The translations under genes were made by a program, and so were the position numbers. 64,000 nucleotides of DNA from JBBQXK01 sp038209775 (GTDB taxonomy: Bacteria; Pseudomonadota; Alphaproteobacteria; Rhodobacterales; Rhodobacteraceae). The DNA lies in the NCBI GenBank assembly GCA_038209775.1, contig JBBQXK010000013.1, positions 1-64,000 of the forward strand, written 5' to 3'. Within the stretch, counting starts at the first letter, position 1. Each line of letters opens with the position of its first letter. Below, in pieces: positions 33,336 through 42,710 of this stretch. Below the pieces are notes generated by a model. It was given only the letters and a program-made list of their open reading frames with translations, was not told the origin of the DNA and did no database searches.

Positions 33336-33986
33336 ATGCCAGACGAGACCGACATCGACCCTGTCGCAATGGTCCCCGGGGTAACTGATGACGCCCGCCA
33401 CGCGGTCAAGATGGCCAAGAAGAAGGCCGCCCGTGACCGGATCATGGCGACCAAGTCGGATGGCCGCGGGCTGATCATCGTCCATACCGGGGCGGGCAAG
33501 GGCAAGTCGTCGTCCGGGTTCGGGATGATCCTGCGCTGCATCGCACACGGGATGCCCTGCGCGGTGGTGCAGTTCATCAAGGGCGCCTGGGATACCGGCG
33601 AGCGGCGCCTGATCGAGGGGCATTTCAGCGACCTGTGCCAGTTCCACGCGATGGGCGAGGGGTTCACCTGGGAAACCCAGGACCGCGCCCGTGACATCGC
33701 CATGGCGCGGGCAGGGTGGGAAAAGGCCAAGGAGATCATCCGCGACCCTTCGGTGCAGTTCGTCCTGTTGGACGAGATCAACATCGCGCTGCGCTATGAT
33801 TATCTTGAGATTGACGAGGTGCTGGCCTTCCTGCGCGATGAAAAGCCCGCGCTGACCCATGTCGTGCTGACCGGGCGCAATGCCAAGGAGGCGCTGATCG
33901 AGGTGGCCGATCTTGTCACCGAGATGACGCTGGTCAAGCACCCGTTCCGGTCGGGGATCAAGGCGCAGAAGGGTGTCGAGTTCTGA
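33336..33986 (+). CDS. cobO: Cob(I)yrinic acid a,c-diamide adenosyltransferase
   Basis: Transfers the adenosyl group of ATP to the corrin cobalt. The 216-residue protein carries MAKKKAARDRIMATKSDGRG, the phosphate loop IIVHTGAGKGKSSSGFGM, VVQFIKGAWDTGER and VLLDEINIALRYDYL, all standard for CobO/BtuR. It is divergent from the DUF1636 operon. Its ATG lies within a sequence box shared with the region upstream of the other riboswitch, so its own promoter must lie within the DNA that encodes the antisense riboswitch. Confidence 0.95.
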   Translation: MPDETDIDPVAMVPGVTDDARHAVKMAKKKAARDRIMATKSDGRGLIIVHTGAGKGKSSSGFGMILRCIAHGMPCAVVQFIKGAWDTGERRLIEGHFSDLCQFHAMGEGFTWETQDRARDIAMARAGWEKAKEIIRDPSVQFVLLDEINIALRYDYLEIDEVLAFLRDEKPALTHVVLTGRNAKEALIEVADLVTEMTLVKHPFRSGIKAQKGVEF

Positions 33987-34039
33987 TGCGGGGGACCGCG
34001 CCAGACGATAGCCGGGGCACCTGTGGCGATGTGGCAAAG

Positions 34040-34180
34040 GGGGGCTGTCTGCCCCCCGCCTTCGGCCCCCCCCGAGAGTATTTGCGCAAAGGTGAATGCA
34101 ACAGCAGAACGCCCACCCCTTCTGCATTCACCTTTGCGCAAATACTCTCGGGTGGGTGCGGGAGGGCAGACAGCCCTCCT
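34040..34180. repeat. Two copies of the dispersed repeat as a perfect inverted pair (copies 8 and 9)
   Basis: The cobO-cobQ spacer (331 bp, no gene seen) holds two head-to-head copies. Thirty bases at 34071-34100 (from CCCGAGAGTATTTGCGCAAA) match 34123-34152 as an exact reverse complement. Outer arms GCTGTCTGCCC (34044-34054) and GGGCAGACAGC (34164-34174), and inner arms GCAGAA/TTCTGC, extend the hairpin. It would form a strong cruciform or RNA stem. The remaining bases to 34317 are G/C-rich with no recognised feature. Confidence 0.9.
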
Positions 34181-34317
34181 GCGGGTCATGCAGGGGGCGG
34201 CCCCTTGCGCGTCAGCGTCGGTGCGGCGGTTCTGCAGGCGGGCGGGGGTCCAAGGGGGGCCCTGCCCCCCTTGCGCGGCCCAAGGGCGCCAGCCCGCGGG
34301 AGTGTCCGGGGGCCGCG

Positions 34318-35763
34318 ATGCGGGCGCTGATGATCCAGGGCTGTGGGTCGAACGTCGGCAAGTCGCTGATCGTGGCGGGCCTGTGCCGGGCGGCGTTGCG
34401 GCGGGGGATTTCGGTGGCGCCGTTCAAGCCGCAGAACATGTCGAACAATGCGGCCGTCACTGTCGACGGCGGTGAGATCGGGCGGGCGCAGGCGCTCCAG
34501 GCGCTGGCGTCAGGGCGGGCGGCGCATACCGACATGAATCCGGTACTCTTGAAGCCCGAATCCGAAACCGGGTCACAGGTCATCGTGCAGGGGCGGCGGG
34601 TGGCAACCGTCAGGGCGCGGGACTATGCGGGCCTGAAGCCCACGCTGATGGCCCCGGTTCTGGACAGTTTCGCGCGGCTGAAGGCCAGCGCTGACCTTGT
34701 CATTGTCGAGGGCGCGGGCAGTCCTGCCGAGGTCAACCTGCGCCAAGGCGACATTGCCAACATGGGCTTTGCCCGCGCCGCCGATGTGCCGGTGGTGCTG
34801 GTCGGCGATATCGACCGGGGCGGCGTGATCGCGCAGGTGGTGGGCACGCAGGCGGTGCTGGAGCCGGCCGACGCCGCGATGGTTGCAGGCTTCATCATCA
34901 ACAAGTTCCGCGGTGACCCCCGGCTGTTCGACGACGGCTATGCGCTGATCGCCGCGCGCACGGGGTGGCGCGGCTTTGGTGTGGTGCCGTATTTCGGCGC
35001 GGCCCATCGCCTGCCGGCCGAGGACGCGCTGGACCTGCCGCGCACCACCGGCGACGGCCCGCTGCACATCGTCTGCCTGACCCTGTCGCGCATTGCGAAC
35101 TTTGATGATCTCGACCCCTTGGCGCAGGAACCCGGCGTGCGCCTGACGATGTTGCGGGCGGGTGAGGCCATTCCGGGTGACGCGGGGCTGGTGATCCTGC
35201 CCGGGTCGAAATCGACGCGGGGCGATCTGGCCTATCTGCAGGGGCAGGGGTGGGATATCGACCTTGCCGCGCACCACCGTCGGGGCGGGCGGACGCTGGG
35301 CATCTGTGGTGGGTATCAGATGCTGGGGACAAGCGTCAGCGACCCTGACGGGATCGAGGGGCCTGCGGGTGTGACCGAAGGGCTGGGCCTTCTGGACGTC
35401 GCAACCGTGATGACCGGCGACAAGCGCCTGACGCAGACCGAGGCGGTTCATGCGGAGACAGGGCTGCCGATCACCGGCTATGAAATCCATATCGGCCGCA
35501 CCGATGGCCCCGGTCGGGCGCGCCCCTTTGCGCATGTGAACGGGCGGCCCGAGGGGGCGGTGTCGGCGGATGGGCGGGTGATGGGCAGCTATCTGCACGG
35601 CATGTTCGCGGGCGATGCCTTTCGTGCCGCGTTTCTGGCGGGCATGGGCGTGGCCGCGTCGGGCCAGTCGCACGGCGCTGCGGTCGAGGCCACGCTGGAC
35701 GCATTGGCGTTACATCTTGAGGCGCATCTGGATGTGGCGGCGCTGTTCGCGCTGGCGCGGTGA
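34318..35763 (+). CDS. cobQ: Cobyric acid synthase (glutamine-hydrolysing)
   Basis: Amidates side chains b, d, e and g of adenosylcobyrinic a,c-diamide. The 481-residue protein has an N-terminal P-loop domain starting MIQGCGSNVGKSLIVAGLCR, the APFKPQNMSNNAAV motif, VEGAGSPAEVNLR, VGDIDRGGVIAQ, and a C-terminal GATase domain with the nucleophile in LGICGGYQMLG and a late SYLHGMF histidine region. The start is the ATG after the inverted-repeat spacer; longer frames read through repeat sequence. It may be transcribed with cobO if the hairpins do not terminate. Confidence 0.95.
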   Translation: MRALMIQGCGSNVGKSLIVAGLCRAALRRGISVAPFKPQNMSNNAAVTVDGGEIGRAQALQALASGRAAHTDMNPVLLKPESETGSQVIVQGRRVATVRARDYAGLKPTLMAPVLDSFARLKASADLVIVEGAGSPAEVNLRQGDIANMGFARAADVPVVLVGDIDRGGVIAQVVGTQAVLEPADAAMVAGFIINKFRGDPRLFDDGYALIAARTGWRGFGVVPYFGAAHRLPAEDALDLPRTTGDGPLHIVCLTLSRIANFDDLDPLAQEPGVRLTMLRAGEAIPGDAGLVILPGSKSTRGDLAYLQGQGWDIDLAAHHRRGGRTLGICGGYQMLGTSVSDPDGIEGPAGVTEGLGLLDVATVMTGDKRLTQTEAVHAETGLPITGYEIHIGRTDGPGRARPFAHVNGRPEGAVSADGRVMGSYLHGMFAGDAFRAAFLAGMGVAASGQSHGAAVEATLDALALHLEAHLDVAALFALAR

Positions 35764-35845
35764 CCGGCCCCACCTGCCGCAGTTGCCGGGGCCTGAGGAA
35801 TGTGCCATGACTTGCTGCCGACGAACTAGACCGAAGAGTTCAGCC

Positions 35846-36499
35846 ATGCCCGACTTCGCCCAGCGCCGTATGATGATGGTCGACACGCAGGTGCGCCCGT
35901 CGGATGTCACGAAATTCCCGATCATCGACGCCATGCTGTCGGTCCCGCGTGAGGCCTATGTGCCCAGCCAGATGCGCGAGGCGGCCTATGTCGGCGACAA
36001 CATCCGCCTTGGGCCCCAGCGCGTGATCCTGGACCCGCGAACATTCGCCAAGATGCTGGATGCACTGGATATTCAGCCGACCGAGATGGTTCTGGTTCTG
36101 GCGGCGGGCCTTGGCTATCCGGCGGCGGTGATTGCCCGGCTGGCCGAGGCGGTGATCGCGGTGGAAGAGGATACGATGCTGGCCGCCGAGGCCGAACGCA
36201 CCCTGTCGGCCGAGGGCGTCGACAACGCCGTGGTGATGACCGGGCCGCTGGTGTCTGGCGGCGCCAAGCATGGCCCCTATGACGTGATCGTGATCGAGGG
36301 CGGTGTCGAAGAGGTGCCCGAAGCGGTTCTGGCGCAGCTCAAGGATGGCGGACGGATCGGCGCGCTCTACATGGCGCAGGGCGTCGGCGTGGTGCGGACC
36401 GGCGTGCGGCGCGGCGGTGCGATGTCTTGGCGCGACGCGTTCAACGCGACAGCGCCGGTATTGCCGGGGTTCGGCCGGGCACGGGCCTTTACGCTGTGA
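35846..36499 (+). CDS. Protein-L-isoaspartate O-methyltransferase-like protein
   Basis: SAM-dependent methyltransferase of 217 residues related to PIMT, which repairs isoaspartyl residues. Seen: the N-terminal MMMVDTQVRPSDVT block, SVPREAYVP, and the SAM motif MVLVLAAGLGYPAAVIARL; in classical PIMT the loop is GSGSGY, so AAGLGY is a variant. The divergent loop is usual for the alphaproteobacterial relatives found next to tolC, so true repair activity is uncertain. It ends 14 bases before the tolC-like gene, suggesting cotranscription. Confidence 0.85.
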   Translation: MPDFAQRRMMMVDTQVRPSDVTKFPIIDAMLSVPREAYVPSQMREAAYVGDNIRLGPQRVILDPRTFAKMLDALDIQPTEMVLVLAAGLGYPAAVIARLAEAVIAVEEDTMLAAEAERTLSAEGVDNAVVMTGPLVSGGAKHGPYDVIVIEGGVEEVPEAVLAQLKDGGRIGALYMAQGVGVVRTGVRRGGAMSWRDAFNATAPVLPGFGRARAFTL

Positions 36500-36513
36500 C
36501 CGGCGGAATACAC

Positions 36514-37911
36514 ATGAACAGGCGGCAGATTCAGATGGGGGCAGGGCGGGTGTTTCGGACGGTTCTGCTGGCCTTGGGGCTGAGTTTTGGCGTGGCGCTG
36601 GTGGCGCAGCCGGTGCGGGCGGAAACGCTGACCGATGCGCTGATCGCGGCCTATCGCAATTCCAATCTTCTGGAACAGAACCGCGCCGTTCTGCGCGCGG
36701 CGGATGAGGATGTGGCGATTGCGCTGTCGGCGCTGCGCCCGGTCATCGTCGTCGGCGGCGACGCGTCCTATTCCGACCAGCGGCTGGAGGATATCACCGC
36801 GTCGATCGCCCTGTCCGCCGAGATCACTCTGTATGATTTCGGGCGCAACCGGCTGGCGCTGGATGTGCAGAAAGAGGTCGTGCTGGCGACGCGCGAGGCG
36901 CTGGTGAATGTCGAACAGCAGGTGTTGCTGAATGCGGTGCGGGCCTATGTCTCGGTCCGGCTGAACCAGGATATCGTGTCGCTGCGCCAGTCGAACGAGC
37001 GGCTGATCGGCCAGGAATTGCGCGCCGCACAGGACCGGTTCGAACTGGGCGAGACGACGCGCACCGATGTGGCGCTGGCCGAGGCGCGGCTGGCCACGTC
37101 CCGGTCGGACCTGATCGCGGCGCAGGGCGACCTTTTGGTCGCGCGTGAGGATTACCTGTTGGCCGTCGGGCGTTACCCCGGGAACCTGGCGGCGCCACCG
37201 CGCGCCCCGCGCACCGCCCGTTCGCTGGACGAGGCGCGCGGTGTGGCCAGCCGGACGCATCCTTCGGTCCGCCAGGCGCAGCGCGAGGTGACCATCGGCA
37301 TGCTGAACATGGCGCGGGCCAAGGCCGCGATGGGGCCGACGGTGACCGCGCGCGCGCAGATTGCCTATGACAGTGAAAGCAAGCGCGGCGATTCGGTGGC
37401 CATCGGGATCGACCAGACATTATATGCCGGGGGCCGGCTGTCGGCGCTGTACCGGCAGGCCCTTGCGCGGCGCGACCAGTCCCGGTCAGGCCTGTTGCAG
37501 ACCACCGCCGAGATCGGCCGGCAGGTCGGTGAGGCCTGGGCCAACCTGACCGTCGCATCGGCCAGCATCGAGGCGTCAGACCGTGAAATCCGCGCGGCGC
37601 AGACCGCGTTTGACGGTGTGCGCGAAGAGGCCAATTTGGGTGCCCGCACCACGCTGGACGTGCTGGATGCCGAGCAGGACCTGCTTTCGGCCCGCACGAA
37701 CCGCGTTTCGGTCGAGGCGACGCGCTATGTGGGCGTCTATGCGCTGTTGTCGTCGATGGGGCTTTTGACGGTGGATCATCTGGGTCTGGGCATTCCCACC
37801 TATGATCCGGCGGCCTATTACAACGTGGTCAAGAATGCGCCTGCAACCTCGGCCCAGGGCCGCAAACTGGACCGCGTGCTGAAGTCCATCGGCAGAACAA
37901 GCACGGATTAA
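36514..37911 (+). CDS. tolC: TolC family outer-membrane efflux protein
   Basis: Outer-membrane channel of type I secretion and RND-type efflux, 465 residues. A signal peptide is visible (VLLALGLSFGVALVAQPVRA, cleavage near residue 36), followed by ETLTDALIAAYRNSNLLEQN, the usual start of the first OEP repeat. The second repeat begins near SLDEARGVASRTHPSVRQAQ. Long amphipathic helices rich in Ala/Arg/Glu fit the periplasmic tunnel. No inner-membrane or fusion partner is adjacent, as is common for a general TolC. Confidence 0.92.
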   Translation: MNRRQIQMGAGRVFRTVLLALGLSFGVALVAQPVRAETLTDALIAAYRNSNLLEQNRAVLRAADEDVAIALSALRPVIVVGGDASYSDQRLEDITASIALSAEITLYDFGRNRLALDVQKEVVLATREALVNVEQQVLLNAVRAYVSVRLNQDIVSLRQSNERLIGQELRAAQDRFELGETTRTDVALAEARLATSRSDLIAAQGDLLVAREDYLLAVGRYPGNLAAPPRAPRTARSLDEARGVASRTHPSVRQAQREVTIGMLNMARAKAAMGPTVTARAQIAYDSESKRGDSVAIGIDQTLYAGGRLSALYRQALARRDQSRSGLLQTTAEIGRQVGEAWANLTVASASIEASDREIRAAQTAFDGVREEANLGARTTLDVLDAEQDLLSARTNRVSVEATRYVGVYALLSSMGLLTVDHLGLGIPTYDPAAYYNVVKNAPATSAQGRKLDRVLKSIGRTSTD

Positions 37912-37989
37912 CCAGAGGTTGCGCTGCGTTCTTGTATCAGCGCGCGGTCGCGGTTACACTGCGGTCGCAACGGGCAGGGGCAGGCGCGC

Positions 37990-38775
37990 ATGTCGGAACC
38001 GATGACTTCGGGAGAGATCGAGGATGTGCTGTCCTCCATCCGCAAGCTGGTGTCGGAAGACCTTCGCCCGCAGTCCCGCATGCAGACCCCCGCGATTGTT
38101 CCCGAGGTGCCCGCTGTGACTGTGTCCGAACCCGGCAAACTGATGCTGACACCTGCGTTGCGGGTGGTCGAGGGGACGGCGGAAGCCGAGGCCACGATTG
38201 CCGCCGCCGTTATCGTGGCGGAAGATGCGCCCGGGGCCGACCCCGAACCGACCCGCCGTTTGCGGCTGGATACGGTTGTGGCAAACTTTGCCGCCCATGT
38301 AAGCCCGCCCAAGGGCGGGTGGGAGGCCGAGACCGGCGATGCCACGGTGACCCGCCTTGTGCGCCAGCCGCCGCCCGTTGTGGACCACGATGTGCCGGTC
38401 GAGCCCTTTCCCGATGCCGCAGCCGAGGATGACACGGGCGTAGGTCAGGGCGTGATCTTGGCCGAAGTCGTGGACGTGGCCCCGGTGGGGCGGCTGCATT
38501 TCGCGTGGCAGCCCGGGCCGGACGGCTTGGACGACAACGATGAGCCTGAGGATATGGCGGCTGCGCCCCTGCCCGAGGCCGAGGTGCTGCAGGGCACGGG
38601 CGATGCGCCCGAGGCGCCGATGCTGGACCTGGACAGTGACGCGCTGGCCGACCTCGTGCGCGACATCCTGCGCGAGGAATTGCAGGGCGCCCTGGGCGAG
38701 CGGATGACGCGCAACATCCGCAAGCTGGTACGGGCGGAGGTCGCCCGTGTGCTGGCGACAAGGGATCTGGCCTGA
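37990..38775 (+). CDS. DUF2497/PopZ-like protein
   Basis: A 261-residue acidic protein. The N-terminus SGEIEDVLSSIRKLVSEDLRP resembles the conserved helix of the polar organising protein PopZ, and the C-terminal segment LADLVRDILREELQGALGER plus NIRKLVRAEVARVL matches its oligomerisation helices. The middle (~residues 30-205) is low-complexity, rich in Pro, Ala, Glu and Asp, as in PopZ spacers. PopZ anchors centromeres and signalling proteins at the pole in Caulobacter; an equivalent role here is an inference. It is separate from tolC by 78 bp. Confidence 0.7.
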   Translation: MSEPMTSGEIEDVLSSIRKLVSEDLRPQSRMQTPAIVPEVPAVTVSEPGKLMLTPALRVVEGTAEAEATIAAAVIVAEDAPGADPEPTRRLRLDTVVANFAAHVSPPKGGWEAETGDATVTRLVRQPPPVVDHDVPVEPFPDAAAEDDTGVGQGVILAEVVDVAPVGRLHFAWQPGPDGLDDNDEPEDMAAAPLPEAEVLQGTGDAPEAPMLDLDSDALADLVRDILREELQGALGERMTRNIRKLVRAEVARVLATRDLA

Positions 38776-38879
38776 TCCGGCAAGGGCGTGTTGCCCTGCC
38801 ATGACCTGACCACCGCACGGCTGACACAAAAAAACGCGCCCCGCAAAGTGCGCGCCCTGTTCCCGTCAGGCAGCGCCTG

Positions 38880-39200
38880 TCAGGCCGCTTCGGCCTGTTC
38901 CAGCGCGTGGCGGCGTTCGCTTTCCTCACGCGACAGCGCGACGGACGTGCGCACGCCCTTGGACACGAAATCCATCAGCCCCTTGACCACCCGCTCGTTC
39001 GGGTCGATGCCCGCGCAGGACAGCACTTCGCGTCCGTCGCGTGAGCGGGCCCAGCGGGCGATCTGATCGGCCCCGTTGCCATATTTTCGGTCATCCGCAA
39101 TCGCATCGTCCAGCGCTGCCAGCACGACGGCGGCAAACAGCTTGCGCGCGCGCTGACCCTGTTCAAAGTTGAAGGCGGTACCATCCACGAAATCGACCAT
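38880..39200 (-). CDS. Conserved small protein of Rhodobacterales (probably DUF6280)
   Basis: A 106-residue protein, MVDFVDGTAFNFEQGQRARK at the start and RDGREVLSCAGIDPNERVVK in the middle, predicted soluble and largely helical. I recognise it as a conserved Rhodobacteraceae hypothetical, which I believe is filed as DUF6280, without known function. It faces away from efp. A short stem at the far side (ACGCGCCCCGCAAAGTGCGCG near 38830) may be a terminator shared with the PopZ-like gene. Confidence 0.75.
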   Translation of the reverse strand: MVDFVDGTAFNFEQGQRARKLFAAVVLAALDDAIADDRKYGNGADQIARWARSRDGREVLSCAGIDPNERVVKGLMDFVSKGVRTSVALSREESERRHALEQAEAA

Positions 39201-39285
39201 CGTCGTCGTCCTGTCTTCTTGCTCTTGCGTTTTCTAGCTTCCGGCCACTATGGCGATTTCCAATCGATTCGGCATCCCACGTTTC

Positions 39286-39408
39286 GCATAACTGTCATGC
39301 ATTTTGTGCATAGCTGTCACGAAGAGATACCGCATCTGGTCGTCTTGCCGCCCGCCCTTACGCCAGATATAGCGACCTCGCGACGTATTGCAACCTTTTG
39401 ACAAGGTT
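39286..39408. promoter_or_regulatory. Shared control region of efp and the divergent small gene
   Basis: This A/T-richer 216-bp spacer holds two direct repeats, GCATAACTGTCATG (39286-39299) and GCATAGCTGTCACG (39308-39321), 22 bp apart, with an ATGCA/TGCAT palindrome between. Near the efp start AACCTT-TTGAC-AAGGTT (39392-39408) can form a hairpin and contains TTGACA. They are candidate binding or promoter sites. Confidence 0.45.
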
Positions 39409-39416
39409 TTGCCACA

Positions 39417-39980
39417 ATGGCCAAGATCAACGGCAACGAAATCAAGCCCGGCATGGTGCTGGACTACGACGGCGGCCTGTGGGCGGCGGTCAAGGCGAAC
39501 CATGTGAAACCCGGCAAAGGCGGTGCTTTCGCGCAGGTTGAATTGAAGAACCTGCGCGACGGGCGCAAGTTGAACGAGCGGTTCCGGTCCGAGGACAAGG
39601 TTGAACAGGTCGAGCTTGAGAACAAGGATCAGCAGTTCCTGTATGAAACCGACGGGCGGCTGGTGTTCATGGACGCCGAAACCTATGAGCAGGTCGAGAT
39701 CGACGCCGAGTTGCTGGGCGACCGTCGGGCGTTCCTGCAGGACGGGATGACGGCGACGGTGCGGTACTATGGCGAGGAGCCGCTGTCGGTGGCGCTGCCG
39801 CAAAAAGTGCGCTGCCGGGTGGTGGATACCGAGCCGGTGCAAAAGGGCCAGACCGCCGCCAACAGCTTCAAGCCCGCGATCCTGGACAATGGTGTGCGGA
39901 TCATGATCCCGCCGTTCATCGGGCCGGATGAAGACATCATCGTGCATACTGAACTGATGGAATATTCCGAGCGGGCCTGA
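39417..39980 (+). CDS. efp: Translation elongation factor P
   Basis: Ribosomal factor that relieves stalling at polyproline stretches. The 187-residue length is exact for the family. The modification loop reads HVKPGKGGAF with lysine at position 34, the residue beta-lysylated by EpmA/EpmB in other bacteria. The C-terminal signature GQTAANSFKPAILDNGVRIM and VPPFI-like end (IPPFIGPDEDIIVHT) are present. It stands alone and is followed by a dispersed repeat that separates it from the convergent ygfZ. Confidence 0.97.
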   Translation: MAKINGNEIKPGMVLDYDGGLWAAVKANHVKPGKGGAFAQVELKNLRDGRKLNERFRSEDKVEQVELENKDQQFLYETDGRLVFMDAETYEQVEIDAELLGDRRAFLQDGMTATVRYYGEEPLSVALPQKVRCRVVDTEPVQKGQTAANSFKPAILDNGVRIMIPPFIGPDEDIIVHTELMEYSERA

Positions 39981-40007
39981 GGGATGCGCGGGTTGACGGG
40001 GCAGTAA

Positions 40008-40056
40008 CGGGGGGCCAGCCCCCCGCACCCCCCGGGATATTTTTTGGACAGAATAA
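40008..40056. repeat. Dispersed 3'-end repeat, copy 10
   Basis: GGGGGGCCAGCCCCCCGCAC, then CCCCGGGATATTTTTTGGAC and AGAATAAGG. It sits between the convergent efp and ygfZ genes and is a likely bidirectional terminator. Confidence 0.8.
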
Positions 40057-40059
40057 GGA

Positions 40060-40815
40060 TCAGGGGTCGGGGGTGACGTGCGCGTCGCCTGCGGTGAGGT
40101 TTTCGGTGCGGTCGAAACGCAGCCATGCCAGTGCGCGGGTGCCTGCAATGGAATGGAGGGTGCCAGCGGGGCGGTCACCTTGCAGGATCGGTGTGCCAGG
40201 GGCTGCGGGGCCGTCGAGCTGCACTCGGATGAGGCCCTTTTTCAGCTCGGTCTTGTGCTTCATCCGCGCGGTGACTTCCTGGCCGACATAGCAGCCCTTG
40301 CGGAAATCGACGCCGTGCAGCCGCTCGAACCCCATCTCGAGGATATAGCTGTCGTCGGGGATCAACTCCGCCCCGGTCTCGGGGATCAGGTGTTCGACGC
40401 GGATCGCGGTCCAGTCGATGATCGTGGGGCCGGTCGGCGGCAAGCCGTAGGCGCGCCAGCCAAGGGCCGGGTGGCGCGGGTCGGGCAGGGCGCCGGGCGG
40501 GGGTGTGCCAAGGCCGCGCGTCACGGTGATGGCTGTGACGGATATCTGCACATCCGCCCGCAGCCGGTACATCGTCAACTTGCGCAGCGTCGCGTCGGCC
40601 ACCAGTGCGGGCAGGTCCAGCAACAGCGCGTCCCCGGTGTTCACCACCATGAAATCCGCCAGATACTTGCCCTGCGGTGACAGCATCGCCGTCCAGACGA
40701 TGCCCGGTGCCCCGGCAAGCGGGGTCACGTCGTTGGTAACCAGCCCTTGCAGGAAGTTCAGCGCATCCTTGCCTGTCAACTGGGCCACCACCCGGTCAGC
40801 CGCCACTTCGCCCAT
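40060..40815 (-). CDS. ygfZ: Folate-binding iron-sulfur assembly protein YgfZ
   Basis: A 251-residue protein of the YgfZ/CAF17 family, which helps build or repair certain [4Fe-4S] enzymes (such as radical-SAM MiaB) using tetrahydrofolate. The diagnostic motif KGCYVGQEVTARMKHK is intact, including the conserved cysteine. The N-terminus VVAQLTGKDALNFLQGLVTN is typical. The ATG at 40813-40815 has an AGGAGG site five bases upstream; the preceding GTG is a weaker choice. It is 12 bp downstream of the ABC exporter gene, so both may share one transcript. Confidence 0.92.
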   Translation of the reverse strand: MGEVAADRVVAQLTGKDALNFLQGLVTNDVTPLAGAPGIVWTAMLSPQGKYLADFMVVNTGDALLLDLPALVADATLRKLTMYRLRADVQISVTAITVTRGLGTPPPGALPDPRHPALGWRAYGLPPTGPTIIDWTAIRVEHLIPETGAELIPDDSYILEMGFERLHGVDFRKGCYVGQEVTARMKHKTELKKGLIRVQLDGPAAPGTPILQGDRPAGTLHSIAGTRALAWLRFDRTENLTAGDAHVTPDP

Positions 40816-40827
40816 CACCGCCTCCTG

Positions 40828-42591
<1,764 letters not shown>

Positions 42592-42710
42592 CGGGCGCAA
42601 GGACTAGGCCAATCCCGCCCCTGCCGCAAGCGGGCCGCAGTGGTTGACCTTGGCCCGGCAGGGGCGTAGCGATGCCGCGTTCTCCCACCCGTGTGACGAA
42701 GGCTGCCCCG

